Below, piece by piece: positions 11,145 through 21,914 of a stretch of 64,000 nucleotides of DNA. This DNA comes from Ophiosphaerella korrae (Eukaryota; Ascomycota; Dothideomycetes; Pleosporales; Phaeosphaeriaceae): positions 62,001 through 126,000 of the forward strand of contig JALNQF010000094.1 in NCBI GenBank assembly GCA_028456385.1, written 5' to 3'. The notes under the pieces were generated by a model. It saw nothing but the letters and a program-made list of their open reading frames with translations, was not told where the DNA came from and did not search any database. The position numbers and the translations under genes are program-made. The number at the start of each line of letters is the position of its first letter. The stretch's first letter is position 1.

Positions 11145-11861
11145 GATGGCGGTGGGCAGGTGCGATGCGCAAGCGCAAACAGAGGATAGTATCGAGGGTC
11201 GAAGGTTACAAACTTTCAAACGCGGTTTGCCGGCCTAGGCGTAATGGCGCGTAAGCGAGAGGAAAAGACAGTGGTAGCAGGCAAGAGGGCGCGTGCAGCA
11301 GGCTTCTATGTCATTATCGGGCGGGGTGGTGGTGGTGCGGTGGATGCAGTTGACCAAGTTGATGAAGCTCGGTCGGGAGTCCGCAATGCGCGTCGTATAG
11401 CACCGTCGCGCTCTTGCAGGCTGAAGGGGGGGAGGCGTAAATTGCGCCGGGGCTTGGTGGGCGGGCACAAAAGCGCGCTTTGGGGCCGTGTCCTCGCACC
11501 ACGCGTCGTGTAGAGAGTGTTGCTGGGCGAGCGGGGATGTTGGCACTCGGTTTGGTGATGGAGCACGATAGGGTTGGTGGTTGGCAATGTTGAACGGCCT
11601 GAGAACGTCTGCCAGTTACGGGGTAAGCGCGCCCTAGGTAGGCAAGCGCGGCTTGGCATGATCACGTGCGCCGGCACCCGGTTGCAGCCACTCCCGCTAC
11701 TTCGCGTTCAATCAGGGACACGGCACTTTCATCACTCATCGTTATCTGCACTGCGCATATCGGTGCATCCTTCACAGCCCTCGCTTAAGTGCAGCTAGCA
11801 TATGTTATATATATGAAACCACGTGACACAACCATCACCTGCTTTTCCCCATGGCCACCGT
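11145..11861. other. Promoter and 5' region of the SNF2-type gene
   Basis: GC-rich at 11240-11680, with open frames on both strands that look compositional. The right end is the 3' flank of the CE15 gene. No gene supported. Confidence 0.5.
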
Positions 11862-13037
11862 CTACGTGAGCGTGGGTGGCGTCCAGTCAATGTACGTCGC
11901 AGGGTCAGTTCCACTCGGTCCTTTCTCAATCGCAGTGTTCGCAGATTGGTTGAGTAGGAATTTGTTGATGAAGGCAGTCAGATCAGCCTGCTGATTGGAT
12001 GGGAACGAGCAATGTGCGTGATTACCTGAGCCCGTGAAGCCCATGTTATCGGGTACACCAAGAGCCTTGTAGATCAGTCGGCCCACCTTCATACAAGCAG
12101 TAGTGGAAACGGGGCCAAGCCAGTCGATCTCATTTTCGATAACGAGGAGACCTCGTGGAGCCACCATGCCAGCGAGCTGATGGTGGTCGGTGGCCAAGGT
12201 GCTGGATTTCGTGCTGAATGAGTTGAACCGTGTCGAGAACCAAACATTCTCGCCAACAATCTGGCCAGAAGTTTGAATATTCTTGCCCTTTGCCTTTTCT
12301 GAATCGGAAATGCGCCAGCACGCAGCACCGCCAGAGCCGGACTCTTGGGGCAGACCCAGAGCAATGCGATTGACAAGAGCTGCAGCAATAAACGCACCCT
12401 TTCCATTCCGAGAGCATCCTGTTACCCCAACCCGCTTAGGATCAATGCCAGCGCTAGGGGTCGACTCGAGAGCATCCATGATCCTGTCCACAGCCCATGC
12501 CCACGCGGTCGTAGCACCAGCGCTGTGGCTGGACCCGTACAGATCGAAAAACTTACCCTTGCCCCGACTGCTAGAACCCGATTGCTGAGCTATCTGGTCG
12601 TTGTTGAAAGTAATGGTAGCAACGCCTGCTGGGACTGGAATGCTGGCCGCACCGTATGCAATAATAGCTGGGAACGGCCCAGTACCGCTGGGTGTCTTGA
12701 TCGAAACGGAGAAAGACACCGATTTCCCTCCTTCAGTAGCTGTAATGGAAAGTGATGTTCCTGACAAAGTTGCGGTGACTGATGATGGCTTTTTGGGAAA
12801 GTCACCTAGCTCTTGTGCCTGGATAGCGGCGCTCACTTCTTTGTTTTTGCATTCAAATTGTGCCTTTGTGGTTACGGCTGTTCCGTCAAAGAATTTGAAG
12901 GGGTTAGGAAGCTTCGCATTGGTGGTCGATGGAAATGTAGTTGGAACACTAGGGCAAGTTGCCTCCTGGCGTTGTTCGATCACAGGCGCCGCAAGGACTG
13001 TAGCCGCAAGGAGTGGGAGAACAATAGAGTATCTCAT
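11862..13037 (-). CDS. Secreted 4-O-methyl-glucuronoyl methylesterase, family CE15
   Basis: Single exon, 391 residues, usual length for a CE15 enzyme without a cellulose-binding module. The signal peptide MRYSIVLPLLAATVLAAP is followed by a likely propeptide. The nucleophile is Ser209 in VTGCSRNGKGAF, the CE15 signature. Glu232 (in QESGSGGAACWR) and His342 (in GNHAHCS) have the same relative spacing as the known Ser-Glu-His triad. These enzymes cut the ester between lignin alcohols and glucuronoxylan, loosening lignin-carbohydrate complexes outside the cell. A TATATAA-like element lies about 70-77 bp upstream. The gene is consistent with a plant-associated or saprotrophic lifestyle (inference). 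Confidence 0.95.
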   Translation of the reverse strand: MRYSIVLPLLAATVLAAPVIEQRQEATCPSVPTTFPSTTNAKLPNPFKFFDGTAVTTKAQFECKNKEVSAAIQAQELGDFPKKPSSVTATLSGTSLSITATEGGKSVSFSVSIKTPSGTGPFPAIIAYGAASIPVPAGVATITFNNDQIAQQSGSSSRGKGKFFDLYGSSHSAGATTAWAWAVDRIMDALESTPSAGIDPKRVGVTGCSRNGKGAFIAAALVNRIALGLPQESGSGGAACWRISDSEKAKGKNIQTSGQIVGENVWFSTRFNSFSTKSSTLATDHHQLAGMVAPRGLLVIENEIDWLGPVSTTACMKVGRLIYKALGVPDNMGFTGSGNHAHCSFPSNQQADLTAFINKFLLNQSANTAIEKGPSGTDPATYIDWTPPTLT

Positions 13038-15019
13038 TGTGGATAGATGCTATGTACTCGAAATGCTCCAAGATAAAACGACCATTTTCAGAGACCAGCT
13101 TCTTCTTATATAACAAGTAGGCCAAGCAGGGATAGTTAGATAGCATGGGGTAGACATAGTCACTAAATCCAGTGTATTCCTAGTAGAGTGAGCCTCAGAG
13201 TGTGTCCATAATATAATAAACACCATGGGTCTTGGCTCCAACGAGAAGCTCCTTCCCCCACACGAACCTTGTGGCGGAGATTTTCCGGAAAGTTTGCCAC
13301 GTGCACCATGGTGCCTCCCTACTGCCTCGCATCTAATTAGGGGTGTCTAGGCACATGCAGTCCTCATTGGGCTAAGCATGGCCAGAAATATAGTCAGAAA
13401 GTTCGTGAAACCAGTTACTCTCTGGAAGTAAGTAGTCTGACCATTGGAAACATCGCTGTATTGATCTCTCACCCAAAGAAAGCCTTAAAACAGGCGAAAT
13501 GGTCATTGATGGAAAATCATATTCAACCCCTGCAAACCAGAGCGTCGGTTCGATCGTATAACTTCCTTTACCCCGTTGATGTTATTGAAGTGCACTCTGG
13601 TAGAACTGGGGTGAGGCGTTGTTCCTAAATGCAGGATGTCATTCCGGGGGATGCCATTGCATCCACTGTTTCTGTTGTGGGTTAGTATTGGTGTATGTCT
13701 GGATGAAGAACTTGGCTGCACTATAACCAGGTACACACTTTCTACCAACCCCTGTCTCAATCACCAGTTGGAATTAAAAATTGATAGCGGCTTTCCTTTC
13801 GGTTTCTAGGTATGTGTGGGGTACAGGTTGTGGGGCAGGGCGACTGTCGCAATGCAGGCTAGCCTGCTCATCTTTTTGAAACAACGTCCTGGAGCTTTAG
13901 CTATGTATGCTCTCGTGCCCAAATTCTCTGGGTGCTTTGATATATCTTGGTATGCTCGAGTTTTAATTCTCGAACTACAGAGTTGCGTCGCCTAAGGACC
14001 TGTTTAGCGACTGTGCGATAGCTAATCTCATTCGCACACATGTGGCGCACAAAGCTACTTTTCTCATACTTCGGGCACAACATAAGGCTTCGCTACAGCT
14101 AAACTAGTGGCACTTCCAGCACCGCTGAAGGTGACTTCAATTAGCATTATTATACCTGCGCTTGTGCCACTACCCAAAGAGTAATGCCAAGTCATGCTCG
14201 GTTTGTATTATTTCTCAAATCACCTCCTACATTGAAGTCTGAAGGCGATGAACTTCACAGCCCTTCGCAGCCAACAGCGCTGAAGCAAGTCCTAGAGCTA
14301 TCTAAGTATTTTTATACTACAGCAATATGTCAGCACAAAGCTGCTGACTACAGTGTTGGCTTAAGCTTGACTTGCAATTCGCCACGCAACTCGTTGCGCG
14401 TGGCCCGAAGATCAATAAGAATAGCCAGGGCCCAATCGAACAGGTTCAAGAGGCCCTTTCCCTGCTCCTTGATGTATTTTCCAGCTAAAGGGGTTCCAAG
14501 CTGTAGACGGTCTCAGAAGCAGTAACCAGAAGATACTTGGGCTACTCAGAACCGTTTTTTTACGTAGCTATGAGTATGGTTCAAGTAATCTAGGATTGAT
14601 GGTTGAATAATTCTGTAGTATGCTATTCATTGTATACATCTAGCATTGATCCAAGGAGGATATTTCTTGTACTCTTCCGGTTCAGCGAAAGTCTGATACC
14701 TAACGTCGGGTCAACATCCAGCGATTGGTTACACAGAGGTGTGCTGATGGTTTACCTTCGGCACCCCTCACTTTAGCGGACATCTGTGCATCAATGGACA
14801 CGATCTTGTCTCAACCCTAATAATAAAATAAATATTGATACCCTTTGCCAAATAAGCCTCAACGGGTTGGTATGTGACTGGACGATTTAAGAATACTCCT
14901 GGCTATATATTGAGATAGTCTGATTTGTCAGCTTCACTTGTTAGGTCCTTAACAATACCACAAGCAACACTTTAGGCCTACATTTATACTACACCTTTTC
15001 ACTATACCCGAAGATAGCA
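13038..15019. other. Long intergenic region, no gene supported
   Basis: The left end is the CE15 promoter and the right end is the promoter of the methyltransferase-GFA gene. Open frames at 13503-13760 (minus), 13901-14083 (minus) and 14184-14525 (plus) lack signal peptides, motifs or splice continuity. Composition is AT-leaning around 14560-14990. I see no tRNA or transposase. Confidence 0.45.
13107..13114 (-). promoter_or_regulatory. TATA box of CE15 gene
   Basis: TTATATAA about 70-77 bp upstream of the ATG at 13037, at a plausible TATA distance. Confidence 0.45.
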
Positions 15020-16393
15020 ATGTCTGTTAAGCCGCAAGCGCAAAACGCCATCAGATTTTATGAGTCAAAGTCCGGAGGCTATGATAATACATGGCATAGC
15101 CACTTTGCAAAGCGATTTGTGGCCTACCTGGACATCCAAAGCGGCCAAAACATACTAGATCTAGCATGCGGTACCGGCCTAGTAACCTTCCAGGAGGCAG
15201 AGGTAGTTGGGCCATCAGGTACTGTAGTTGGTGTGGACGTTACTCCAGGCATGCTTGGGATTGCAAGTCGGAAAAAAGAAGCAGGTGGCGAGAAGTATGC
15301 GAATGTGAGCTTGTACAATGGCGATATTCTGAACCTAGCTGAGACGGAAGCACTCAAAGGAAAACTGTTCGATATCATCACTGTGGCTTCGGCTTTGGTG
15401 CTCTTTCCAGATCCAAAGAGGGCCATCGAGCATTGGTCAGAGTATCTGAAGCCTGGAGGCGTCCTTGCCGTGGATGCAACTCATCCAAGAAACCTGGTGT
15501 CTGGCATGGTGATGGAAAGAGTCGCTCGACGTTTGGATCTACCGATTCCATATAATCGCTCATGGAGCCGATCTGAGTCAACGCTGAGAAAGATGCTCGA
15601 GTCTGCTGGCCTGGAAGTTGAAAGTGTAGTCACCGTTGATAACCAAGCCGGGTACGGTAGGCGGAATTACGATATAGAGCAATGGGACGATTTTTTTGTT
15701 GAGAATGTCATCGTCAAGGACATTACCAGGACCTTTGCGAATAACGAAGTTCGGAGAAAGGCACAAGGTATTTACAAGGAGGAGTGGGAAAAATTGGCCG
15801 TGGACGGCAAGGTAGAGGAAGTAGACGCGGTCTTCTTGGGTATCGCGCGCAAACGTAAGTTCTTAGCCCTTCAGGCACATGTACATTTGGCGTGGCGGTA
15901 CGATACTGACGGCTAAATAGCTGCGGACGGCTCGAGATATCAGTCCAGAACGGACAGTGACGAGATAGTGTTCAAGGGCGGATGCCGTTGTGGTGGAGTG
16001 CAGTACGCGTCGACCGTGCCCCCATCAGACATCAGTGTCTGCCATTGCCGTGCCTGCCAACAGCTATCGGGCTCAGGGGCACTTGCGTTTACCACGGTCT
16101 CAAAAACAGGTATTCGATATGTGGAATCGTCCACACTCAACACATTGAAGCTGTCTGAGGTCGCAGAACGAAGCTTTTGTTGCCAATGCGGCACCCCACT
16201 CAGCATGGCGTACTCGTTTATGGACGATCAAATCAGCATGACCATGGGCTCGGTGGATTTATCGACGCTGAGGTGCGAGCAGCCCAAGGTCAAGATGCAC
16301 GTTTACATTGGTGAAAAGGCGAGCTGGGAGGTGTTGCCTGAGGATGGGGCTGAGCGATGGGGCACGTGGGAGTCGGCCCACCTGGTGGTATGA
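15020..16393 (+). CDS. Class I SAM methyltransferase fused to a GFA (CENP-V/GFA) zinc domain
   Basis: Two exons, 15020-15854 and 15921-16393, with a 66-nt intron (GTAAGT donor, TACTGAC branch, AATAG acceptor); 435 residues. Residues 1-278 are a UbiE-like methyltransferase with SAM motif I ILDLACGTG (45-53) and a later LKPGGVLAVD. Residues about 295-435 form a GFA-type fold with zinc cysteines C300/C302 (CRC), C319/C321/C324 (CHCRAC) and C365/C368 (FCCQCGTPL). Splicing joins the two domains in one frame without a stop. GFA-family proteins include glutathione-formaldehyde adduct enzymes, but most members have unknown substrates. What the fusion methylates is unknown. Two overlapping genes remain possible if the intron were not used. 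Confidence 0.8.
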
Positions 16394-16925
16394 GATGGGT
16401 GATTGTCAGTAGCACGATGATGGATTCCTGAGACAGCGCGTAGCAGAGGTCGAGTGATAATTATTAAGCGAAATCACGGTCAGCCGTGGTTGCTCGTTGT
16501 TGCGGTGAGAGCTCGTGACGAGTCGCTCCTGCCACGCCGCGCCAATCCCCAGCCTCACCAAAAACTTGCCAGCCACCCGCCAACCCCAACCCCAACCACA
16601 CGTTTCACACGCACATGCAATCTTGCGAAAGACAAAAGCCTCTTCCTTGCTTACCTCTCTTCTACTCACTTTGCTGTGCGACACTCTCCTCCTGCTTTCT
16701 GCCATCGCCTTTTGCTGCAGGGTCCTTATCAGTCCCAGTGCTATCGTTGGGTTGTTGTCCAGGATACCAGCGCACACCCCTCCAACAGCGTGAAACATCG
16801 GCCAAATTTGCGTAATCGTTTGTTTCACAGCACCCATCCCGTCCTGTTGTGGGCGAGCAGGAAATTCTCAAATTACATTACGCTGGGTCCCTTGTCACCT
16901 GTCCTAGGTATCCACAAATCCACCC
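16394..16925. other. 5' flank of acidic coiled-coil protein gene
   Basis: Probably promoter and 5' UTR of the gene starting at 16926. CCAACCCCAACCCCAACC-like pyrimidine-rich stretch near 16580. No coding sequence supported. Confidence 0.45.
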
Positions 16926-18503
16926 ATGGCTGCTCGAGGCATGCATTCCCTCTCGCCGTCTGCTGGCATGGCCTTTGATGATGTCGATATTGCCGACCAG
17001 ATCATCCCGCCGCCACCGCCGGCGTTCACATCTCGCTCGCCAACCGCATACGACCCTCACTCAGACGCCCCTTCCCCGCTCGACAACTATCGCAGCAGCA
17101 ACGGCAGCAGCCACCAACGCACTTTGACTGGCACCTTTCTCGGCAACTGCCAACCGTTCCTCAACCGCGCATCTACCACACTACAACAACATACTTCCCG
17201 AGCATCACTTCATTCGCCTACCAAGTCTCTGGCCAGCTTTATCCCCTCGCGCGGCCAAACTGCTTCAAACGCTTCTCAGCCCAAGATCAGGGCGCTGCAC
17301 AACTGGTTCAACGGCTCGTCGGCCCCAGTGAAGCTCGGGATTTCACAGCACAGGCACGACTCAGAATCAGAGTCGGACTCGGCTTCAGAATCTGGCCAAG
17401 AATACGAGTCAGAAGAGGAAAGTGAAGCCTCGGAAGAAGAGTCAGAAGAAGAAGAAGAAGACGAGGAGGAGGAGGAAGAATACGGACACGGCAACATGAT
17501 GACCAACATTTTCAATCGCGGCCAGTCGCTCACCAGCGCGTCGCACGAGAGACCCGGGTCATTAGACGCCTCCCCAACCCCTACAAAGTCACAGCAACCC
17601 ACGGCTAGCAGCAAGTTCGCCTGGCTATTGTCGACACAGAAGAACGCCGCCCTACCACCTCCAGTCCCCTCGCCGACATATCACAATCCCAATGACGAGC
17701 TCCTAAACCTCAACATCGCCCAGGCCCTCTTCCCACATGGTCCAGCAGACCCCTTTGCGCCTTCGTCTTTCAATGACCTCCTCGCCAATGCCGAAGCGCT
17801 ACTCACCCGCTTTCAGACGTCATATCGCCAAATGTCCACGGCTTTAGTAGACGCCCGCTCTGAGCAGAGCGCACAAGAAGACGAGCTTGATGAAGCAGAC
17901 ACACGTGTCCGACATCTAAAGATGCAGCTAGAGACTATGGCTGCGCGAGCCAACGAACAAGACGAGCAAATGCGAACCCTCATGGCGGACCTAGCATCTG
18001 AAAAGCAAGCCAGACAAGAAGAGAATGCGGCACGCAAGCAGAGCCTAGCCCTTGTTCGGGATCAAGCCAAGTGTGACCATGCCCCATGCACCACCTCTCC
18101 TCGACGACGGAATCGTACCTCCAACTCCGACATTAGTGTCGACTCTGGCTTCGAATCAGAGTGCGAAACCGATGCTGCGAGCGTCTTTTCAAGGAACTGC
18201 ATGAGCCCCACAGGAACCGATATCTCGTCCGTTCTCGAGACAGAACATGACATGACACCAAAAAACCAAAAGCCCCAGCCTGTTGAGCGGAGGAGCACAT
18301 ACGATAAAGTCCGTGATGGCACCGTCAACCTGGAGAAAGGTGGATGGGGTTGCTCAAACTGTGAAGGCGGTGCCCAAGCTGGTGTATGGGGACGCCTAGC
18401 AAAAGAACGCGAAGAGAACCGTACTCTGAGACACCGGGTCGAGCAGCTCGAAGAAGCTGTTGATGGAGCTCTCAATATCGCCACTGGATCGTGGGAAATG
18501 TAA
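16926..18503 (+). CDS. Conserved fungal protein with acidic tract and coiled coil, function unknown
   Basis: Single exon, 525 residues. I do not recognise a named family. The N-terminal 130 residues are Ser/Pro-rich and probably disordered. A strongly acidic Ser/Glu tract lies at about 140-180 (alternating SES, then long Glu/Asp runs). A region around 235-285 looks folded (NDELLNLNIAQALFPHGPAD). A predicted coiled coil follows at about 295-370 with heptad-like spacing, and another near the C-terminus (about 487-515). It contains an unusual Cys pair in WGCSNCEGGA. No signal peptide or membrane segment. The start has a good Kozak-like context and preserves the N-terminal MAARGMHSLSPSAGMAF. Confidence 0.8.
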   Translation: MAARGMHSLSPSAGMAFDDVDIADQIIPPPPPAFTSRSPTAYDPHSDAPSPLDNYRSSNGSSHQRTLTGTFLGNCQPFLNRASTTLQQHTSRASLHSPTKSLASFIPSRGQTASNASQPKIRALHNWFNGSSAPVKLGISQHRHDSESESDSASESGQEYESEEESEASEEESEEEEEDEEEEEEYGHGNMMTNIFNRGQSLTSASHERPGSLDASPTPTKSQQPTASSKFAWLLSTQKNAALPPPVPSPTYHNPNDELLNLNIAQALFPHGPADPFAPSSFNDLLANAEALLTRFQTSYRQMSTALVDARSEQSAQEDELDEADTRVRHLKMQLETMAARANEQDEQMRTLMADLASEKQARQEENAARKQSLALVRDQAKCDHAPCTTSPRRRNRTSNSDISVDSGFESECETDAASVFSRNCMSPTGTDISSVLETEHDMTPKNQKPQPVERRSTYDKVRDGTVNLEKGGWGCSNCEGGAQAGVWGRLAKEREENRTLRHRVEQLEEAVDGALNIATGSWEM

Positions 18504-19722
18504 ATATCGTAAGACATCTGTACATAGGGCGCTGGGTCGCGGAACGGAAAGCATTGGGAATTGGCGCTTTTCTTCTTTAGAACACATCAGTCTGCATCTG
18601 CGGTATATCCGACCTTGGTTCATTGGCATGTAGCAAATCAGATCATTTTTGTCACGAAAATGACACCTCGCACATCTGATTTTCACACTCCCTTACTCCT
18701 ATGTGTACCCTCTACCCAGCACTAAATGATTAGGGTAGGGCAAAGCTAATAGTCAGTCATGTCAGCTGCGGGTATTGTCCGATTTGGTTCCAGTGTCGGT
18801 ACCTGAACCGTATTTGTCCAAAGGTGTCACTGCTCAACAAGAAAATGTATGGACCCGAGTTAGTCTTTGTAAAGATCCGATCAGCCAGAAACGTTAGAAC
18901 GAGGAGACGTAGACGCTATTGCTTGCTGTCCATAAGGCATTCAACCTAGCTGTAGGTCCCAACAAGTGCCTACGTAGAGCCCTAACCCCATGGCTCAATG
19001 TCTAGCCGAAGCCAGATTTATTGATACCAGTCGTTGGCAGGAATAGTCGGGACAGTTACACTCAGTAAGCTTACTAGTCTATGTGAATAGTCTTATGGTT
19101 GCAGGTCGGATCGGATCGGACTGTACTTAGGTAGCAATGTGGCTGGCTCGCTCGCGCATGAAGCTTACACAGACTAATGAAAAAAAAACCATGTTGTACA
19201 GCTCAGCCTTATTAATGATCATGATCGAAATATAGAGCAAAAGGGGACCTTTTACTGCCTTAAGAATACTATATAACCAAGAGATCAATACAAATCTAAG
19301 ACAGAACATTCCGTGTCACTGCTTCCTTCAGGCCTGAAAGACCAATATTTTCTTGAAAGAAAGGCCATTTAAACATGCCAAATTTGGCCCCACCATCGTC
19401 AGCATTGACTGGGCTGAGAATAGCTCAAAAACTACAGATAGTTGTAGTACCTGAGCCATGACCTCAGAATCCTTCATCTCTTTGCAAAACTACTTGAAGC
19501 CTCATACGATACAAAATATTTCCAGGGCTTGGTCATTTGATGGACTAAATTCTCACTGACATAATTCCAATCTCCGAGTTATCGAACCATTTAATGGATA
19601 CACAAAAAACTCGCGCTACACAACAACCTCGCGATACACAGAAACTCACCCCATGTCTCTGCTTCCATCACGTCCAATTCTCAAAACGCCAGATGGGTTT
19701 CCGTCAAGGAGCGCCACGAAAA
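18504..19722. other. Intergenic region, no gene supported
   Basis: The left end is the 3' flank of the coiled-coil gene. No frame over 100 codons and no protein-like frame. Ends in the promoter of the secreted crystallin-like gene. Confidence 0.45.
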
Positions 19723-19730
19723 TATATAAG
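19723..19730 (+). promoter_or_regulatory. TATA box of crystallin-like secreted protein gene
   Basis: TATATAAG, 128 bp upstream of the ATG at 19851; a strong TATA consensus in a promoter that otherwise lacks recognisable motifs. Confidence 0.5.
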
Positions 19731-19850
19731 AATGTAGCTGTCCATCCCTTTCAATCATTCACCGTCAACTAGAACGATACCTGGACAATCTCAACTACTA
19801 CTCAACCCTCGAACTATCAAAGCAAAAACTTCTTTCAGAAGCCGTTCATT

Positions 19851-20423
19851 ATGAAGTTCTTCCTAGCAGCCACTTTGATCACTGCCGCCTTAGGCATCCC
19901 TCTTGCCGAGCAAACCACTGAAACTAACATCGATCTCGGTCCTGCTGCTCTTCCCGAGACGAGCCCCAACGCTGACCCCGTTGCTATCAGCGAAGATTCA
20001 GCCATGGAAGCTAAGCGAGATGTTTCCAAGCTGACCAAACGCGCCATCTCTATCGACGTTTGGATGGACTCGGACAGAAGAGGCCGACATCAAGCCTTGT
20101 ACACAGAGCGTAAGTACTAAGAATAGACCCCCAAACGACTAAGCCACAATCTAGTCACTTACGTGCCAACAGTCAACCGCTGTTACGGTCTGGGCAACGG
20201 CTGGAATAATCAGATATCTTCTTTGAGTGTTCCGGGAGGATATGGTTGCTACTTCTATAAGGACTCTGGTTGCAAGGGCGCTTGTATGTATTTAACATTC
20301 TCCATGAAACAGTTGCATAAGACTTACATACTAATTTTAGGGCTTCGAGTTTCTGGCCAGTTTGTCAACACGAAACCTTTTGGCTTCAACGACAATATCT
20401 CCAGCTACCTATGCTACAATTGA
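19851..20423 (+). CDS. Small secreted beta/gamma-crystallin-like protein with Kex2-type propeptide
   Basis: Three exons: 19851-20109, 20155-20283, 20341-20423, with frame kept at both introns; 156 residues. The signal peptide (MKFFLAATLITAALG) is followed by an acidic propeptide ending in K63-R64, a Kex2-type cleavage site. The mature part (about 92 residues) has four cysteines (96, 118, 126, 154). It has two copies of the calcium-binding beta/gamma-crystallin signature N/D-N/D-x-x-S/T-S: N104-N105-Q-I-S108-S109 and N146-D147-N-I-S150-S151. The segment YGCYFYKDSGCKGAW fits a Greek-key strand pattern. That fold is known from animal lens proteins, microbial spore coat proteins and some secreted fungal proteins. 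Role unknown; a candidate effector or antimicrobial protein (inference). Confidence 0.8.
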
Positions 20424-21387
20424 TTGATGGATTTGCCAACAATAAACCATCCAAGACTGGAATGGGGACAAAGGGGCTTTTATATGCTTTGTATGATTCC
20501 TATTGGTCTGTAGCCTCGGTCAATCTTTTAGGGAGGCTAGGCTTTAGGTTTTTTGAATGTTTTGTCTTCTACACTCGCTTGAACCGATACAGAGTTAACC
20601 GTCAACATGGCTGTCATTGCCATTTTCGGAGGAACAACAGCTTGATTCAATATTAATTAAGTTTGATGAAATACAAATTGTAGCTGGTGCTTGCTAGACC
20701 CAATAGTGAGCGAGAGTTGATATTAAATTTCCGCCCTTTGAACTTTATCCGACGAGAAAATTATGATATACTTAAAATTCAAAAACGTTATTAGATAAAG
20801 GTTCAATGAAATTGATATATGTTCTATACCAAATCGATCCATCACTGCTGGGGGCTTGTAACTACCTTATCCTTTTCGACAGAACATCTACTTAGATTTT
20901 ACTATAACATGATATATAGCGAGTTACAGGGACAAGATCAAAAAAAAAAAAAAAAAGACTCCACAGTAAGTGGGGTTGACTCCAAGTCACGACATAGAGA
21001 GAGTCCTTCCGAGGTTGGACCGCTCCCCCAAATTACAGGAAGTCATGTTCTGTACAAGCCTTTTTTAGCAGTTACCAAACCTATAGGGAGTTCAATAAAA
21101 GAAGACTCGGTTCAAGAGAGAATGATCATATTGAAAACGTCCTCAGGGGTCGAATGCACTAATCACTTGCACAAAAAGGGTCAATTCAGGTTAAAACTTG
21201 TGCTTTATTGATAAAAGAGCGACGTAGTAAGCCAAGAGAAAGGCTGTATCGAAGAGAATAGTGCTTGCTGGGAGCAACAAATTGTTCAAAAGCCTCTGTC
21301 CATAACTATTGGTCGAAAGAGAACATCTGCCCCAAGGTCCATTCCATGCTTGAGCCCAGTGCCGCTACGACAGTAGAGTGGACTCGC
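20424..21387. other. Intergenic, AT-rich, no gene supported
   Basis: Contains an A17 run at 20940-20956. The 130-codon frame at 20819-21211 spans that run and has no motif or signal peptide. Confidence 0.45.
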
Positions 21388-21734
21388 CTAGAAGCACCCA
21401 TCTGTCTTGTCTTTGTTGCAGTGGTGAATACCAGCATTTCCGTATGGGCAGCACCAGACGCCAGCGCAGCACCTGATGGCAGCGCTGTCGCAATAATCGC
21501 CCTCTCCTTGGCACTGCGATACACTTTCAGTAACGAACAGACGGTTGCCTATCTCAAATCTGTCGGCTTACCCTTTTTTCAAGCTGAAACATATCCGGAA
21601 TGGAGACAGCGGTTGCAAGGGCGGCGAAAAACACAACAAGAGCAACTGGCTTCCTATATGGCAATCAATATGGTCAGCAACTTGGGTTTCGGAAAGCGAA
21701 GAAAAAAAAAGGGTAATGAGGGCAGATTATACAT
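21388..21734 (-). CDS. Small secreted cysteine-rich protein; start codon split by an intron
   Basis: Minus strand, three exons: the letters A and T of the start codon at 21733-21734, then 21572-21653, then 21388-21513; 69 residues. Intron 1 (79 nt, 21654-21732) begins GTATAA, has a pyrimidine run and a GCTGAC branch site, and ends CATATAG; it supplies the G of the ATG from the next exon. Intron 2 (58 nt, 21514-21571) is GTAAGC...CGCAG. The product starts with a signal peptide (MKPVALVVFFAALATAVS), has K27-R28 as a likely Kex2 site, and then a 41-residue segment with eight cysteines spaced C-x6-C-x6-CC-x4-CC-x9-C-x7-C, typical of a compact disulfide-rich fold. A TATAAAAG box lies about 110 bp upstream. 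Function unknown; effector-like. Without intron 1 there is only TTG after an in-frame TGA, so the start rests on splice signals. Confidence 0.68.
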
Positions 21735-21842
21735 AGTGAATGATTTCAAGTTTGTCTGAAGAGGTGTTTAGATAGTGATTGCTTGTGGTTTTGGAATGCG
21801 CTTTGGTGATGAGCATCTAGGAACTTGAGTCCACTTGTTCTC

Positions 21843-21850
21843 CTTTTATA
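21843..21850 (-). promoter_or_regulatory. TATA box of cysteine-rich protein gene
   Basis: TATAAAAG on the minus strand, 109-116 bp upstream of the split start codon at 21734. It supports the gene model, since the other small secreted protein genes in the window share this spacing. Confidence 0.5.
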
Positions 21851-21914
21851 CCTCCTGCTCCTCCTCTCTTCATGAAGGATTCTTGAACTAGCTGCCCTTC
21901 TCGACACCGAGTAT

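Noticed and set aside
13535..13565. Possible tRNA because of GGTTCGAT
   Set aside because: No acceptor stem or anticodon arm can be folded around it.
21662..21664. TTG as start codon of the cysteine-rich gene
   Set aside because: It directly follows an in-frame TGA and gives a poorer signal peptide; the spliced AT|G start has good donor, branch and acceptor signals.
21265..21759. 164-codon plus-strand open frame
   Set aside because: Antisense to the cysteine-rich secreted gene, whose splice sites, signal peptide and TATA box all lie on the minus strand.
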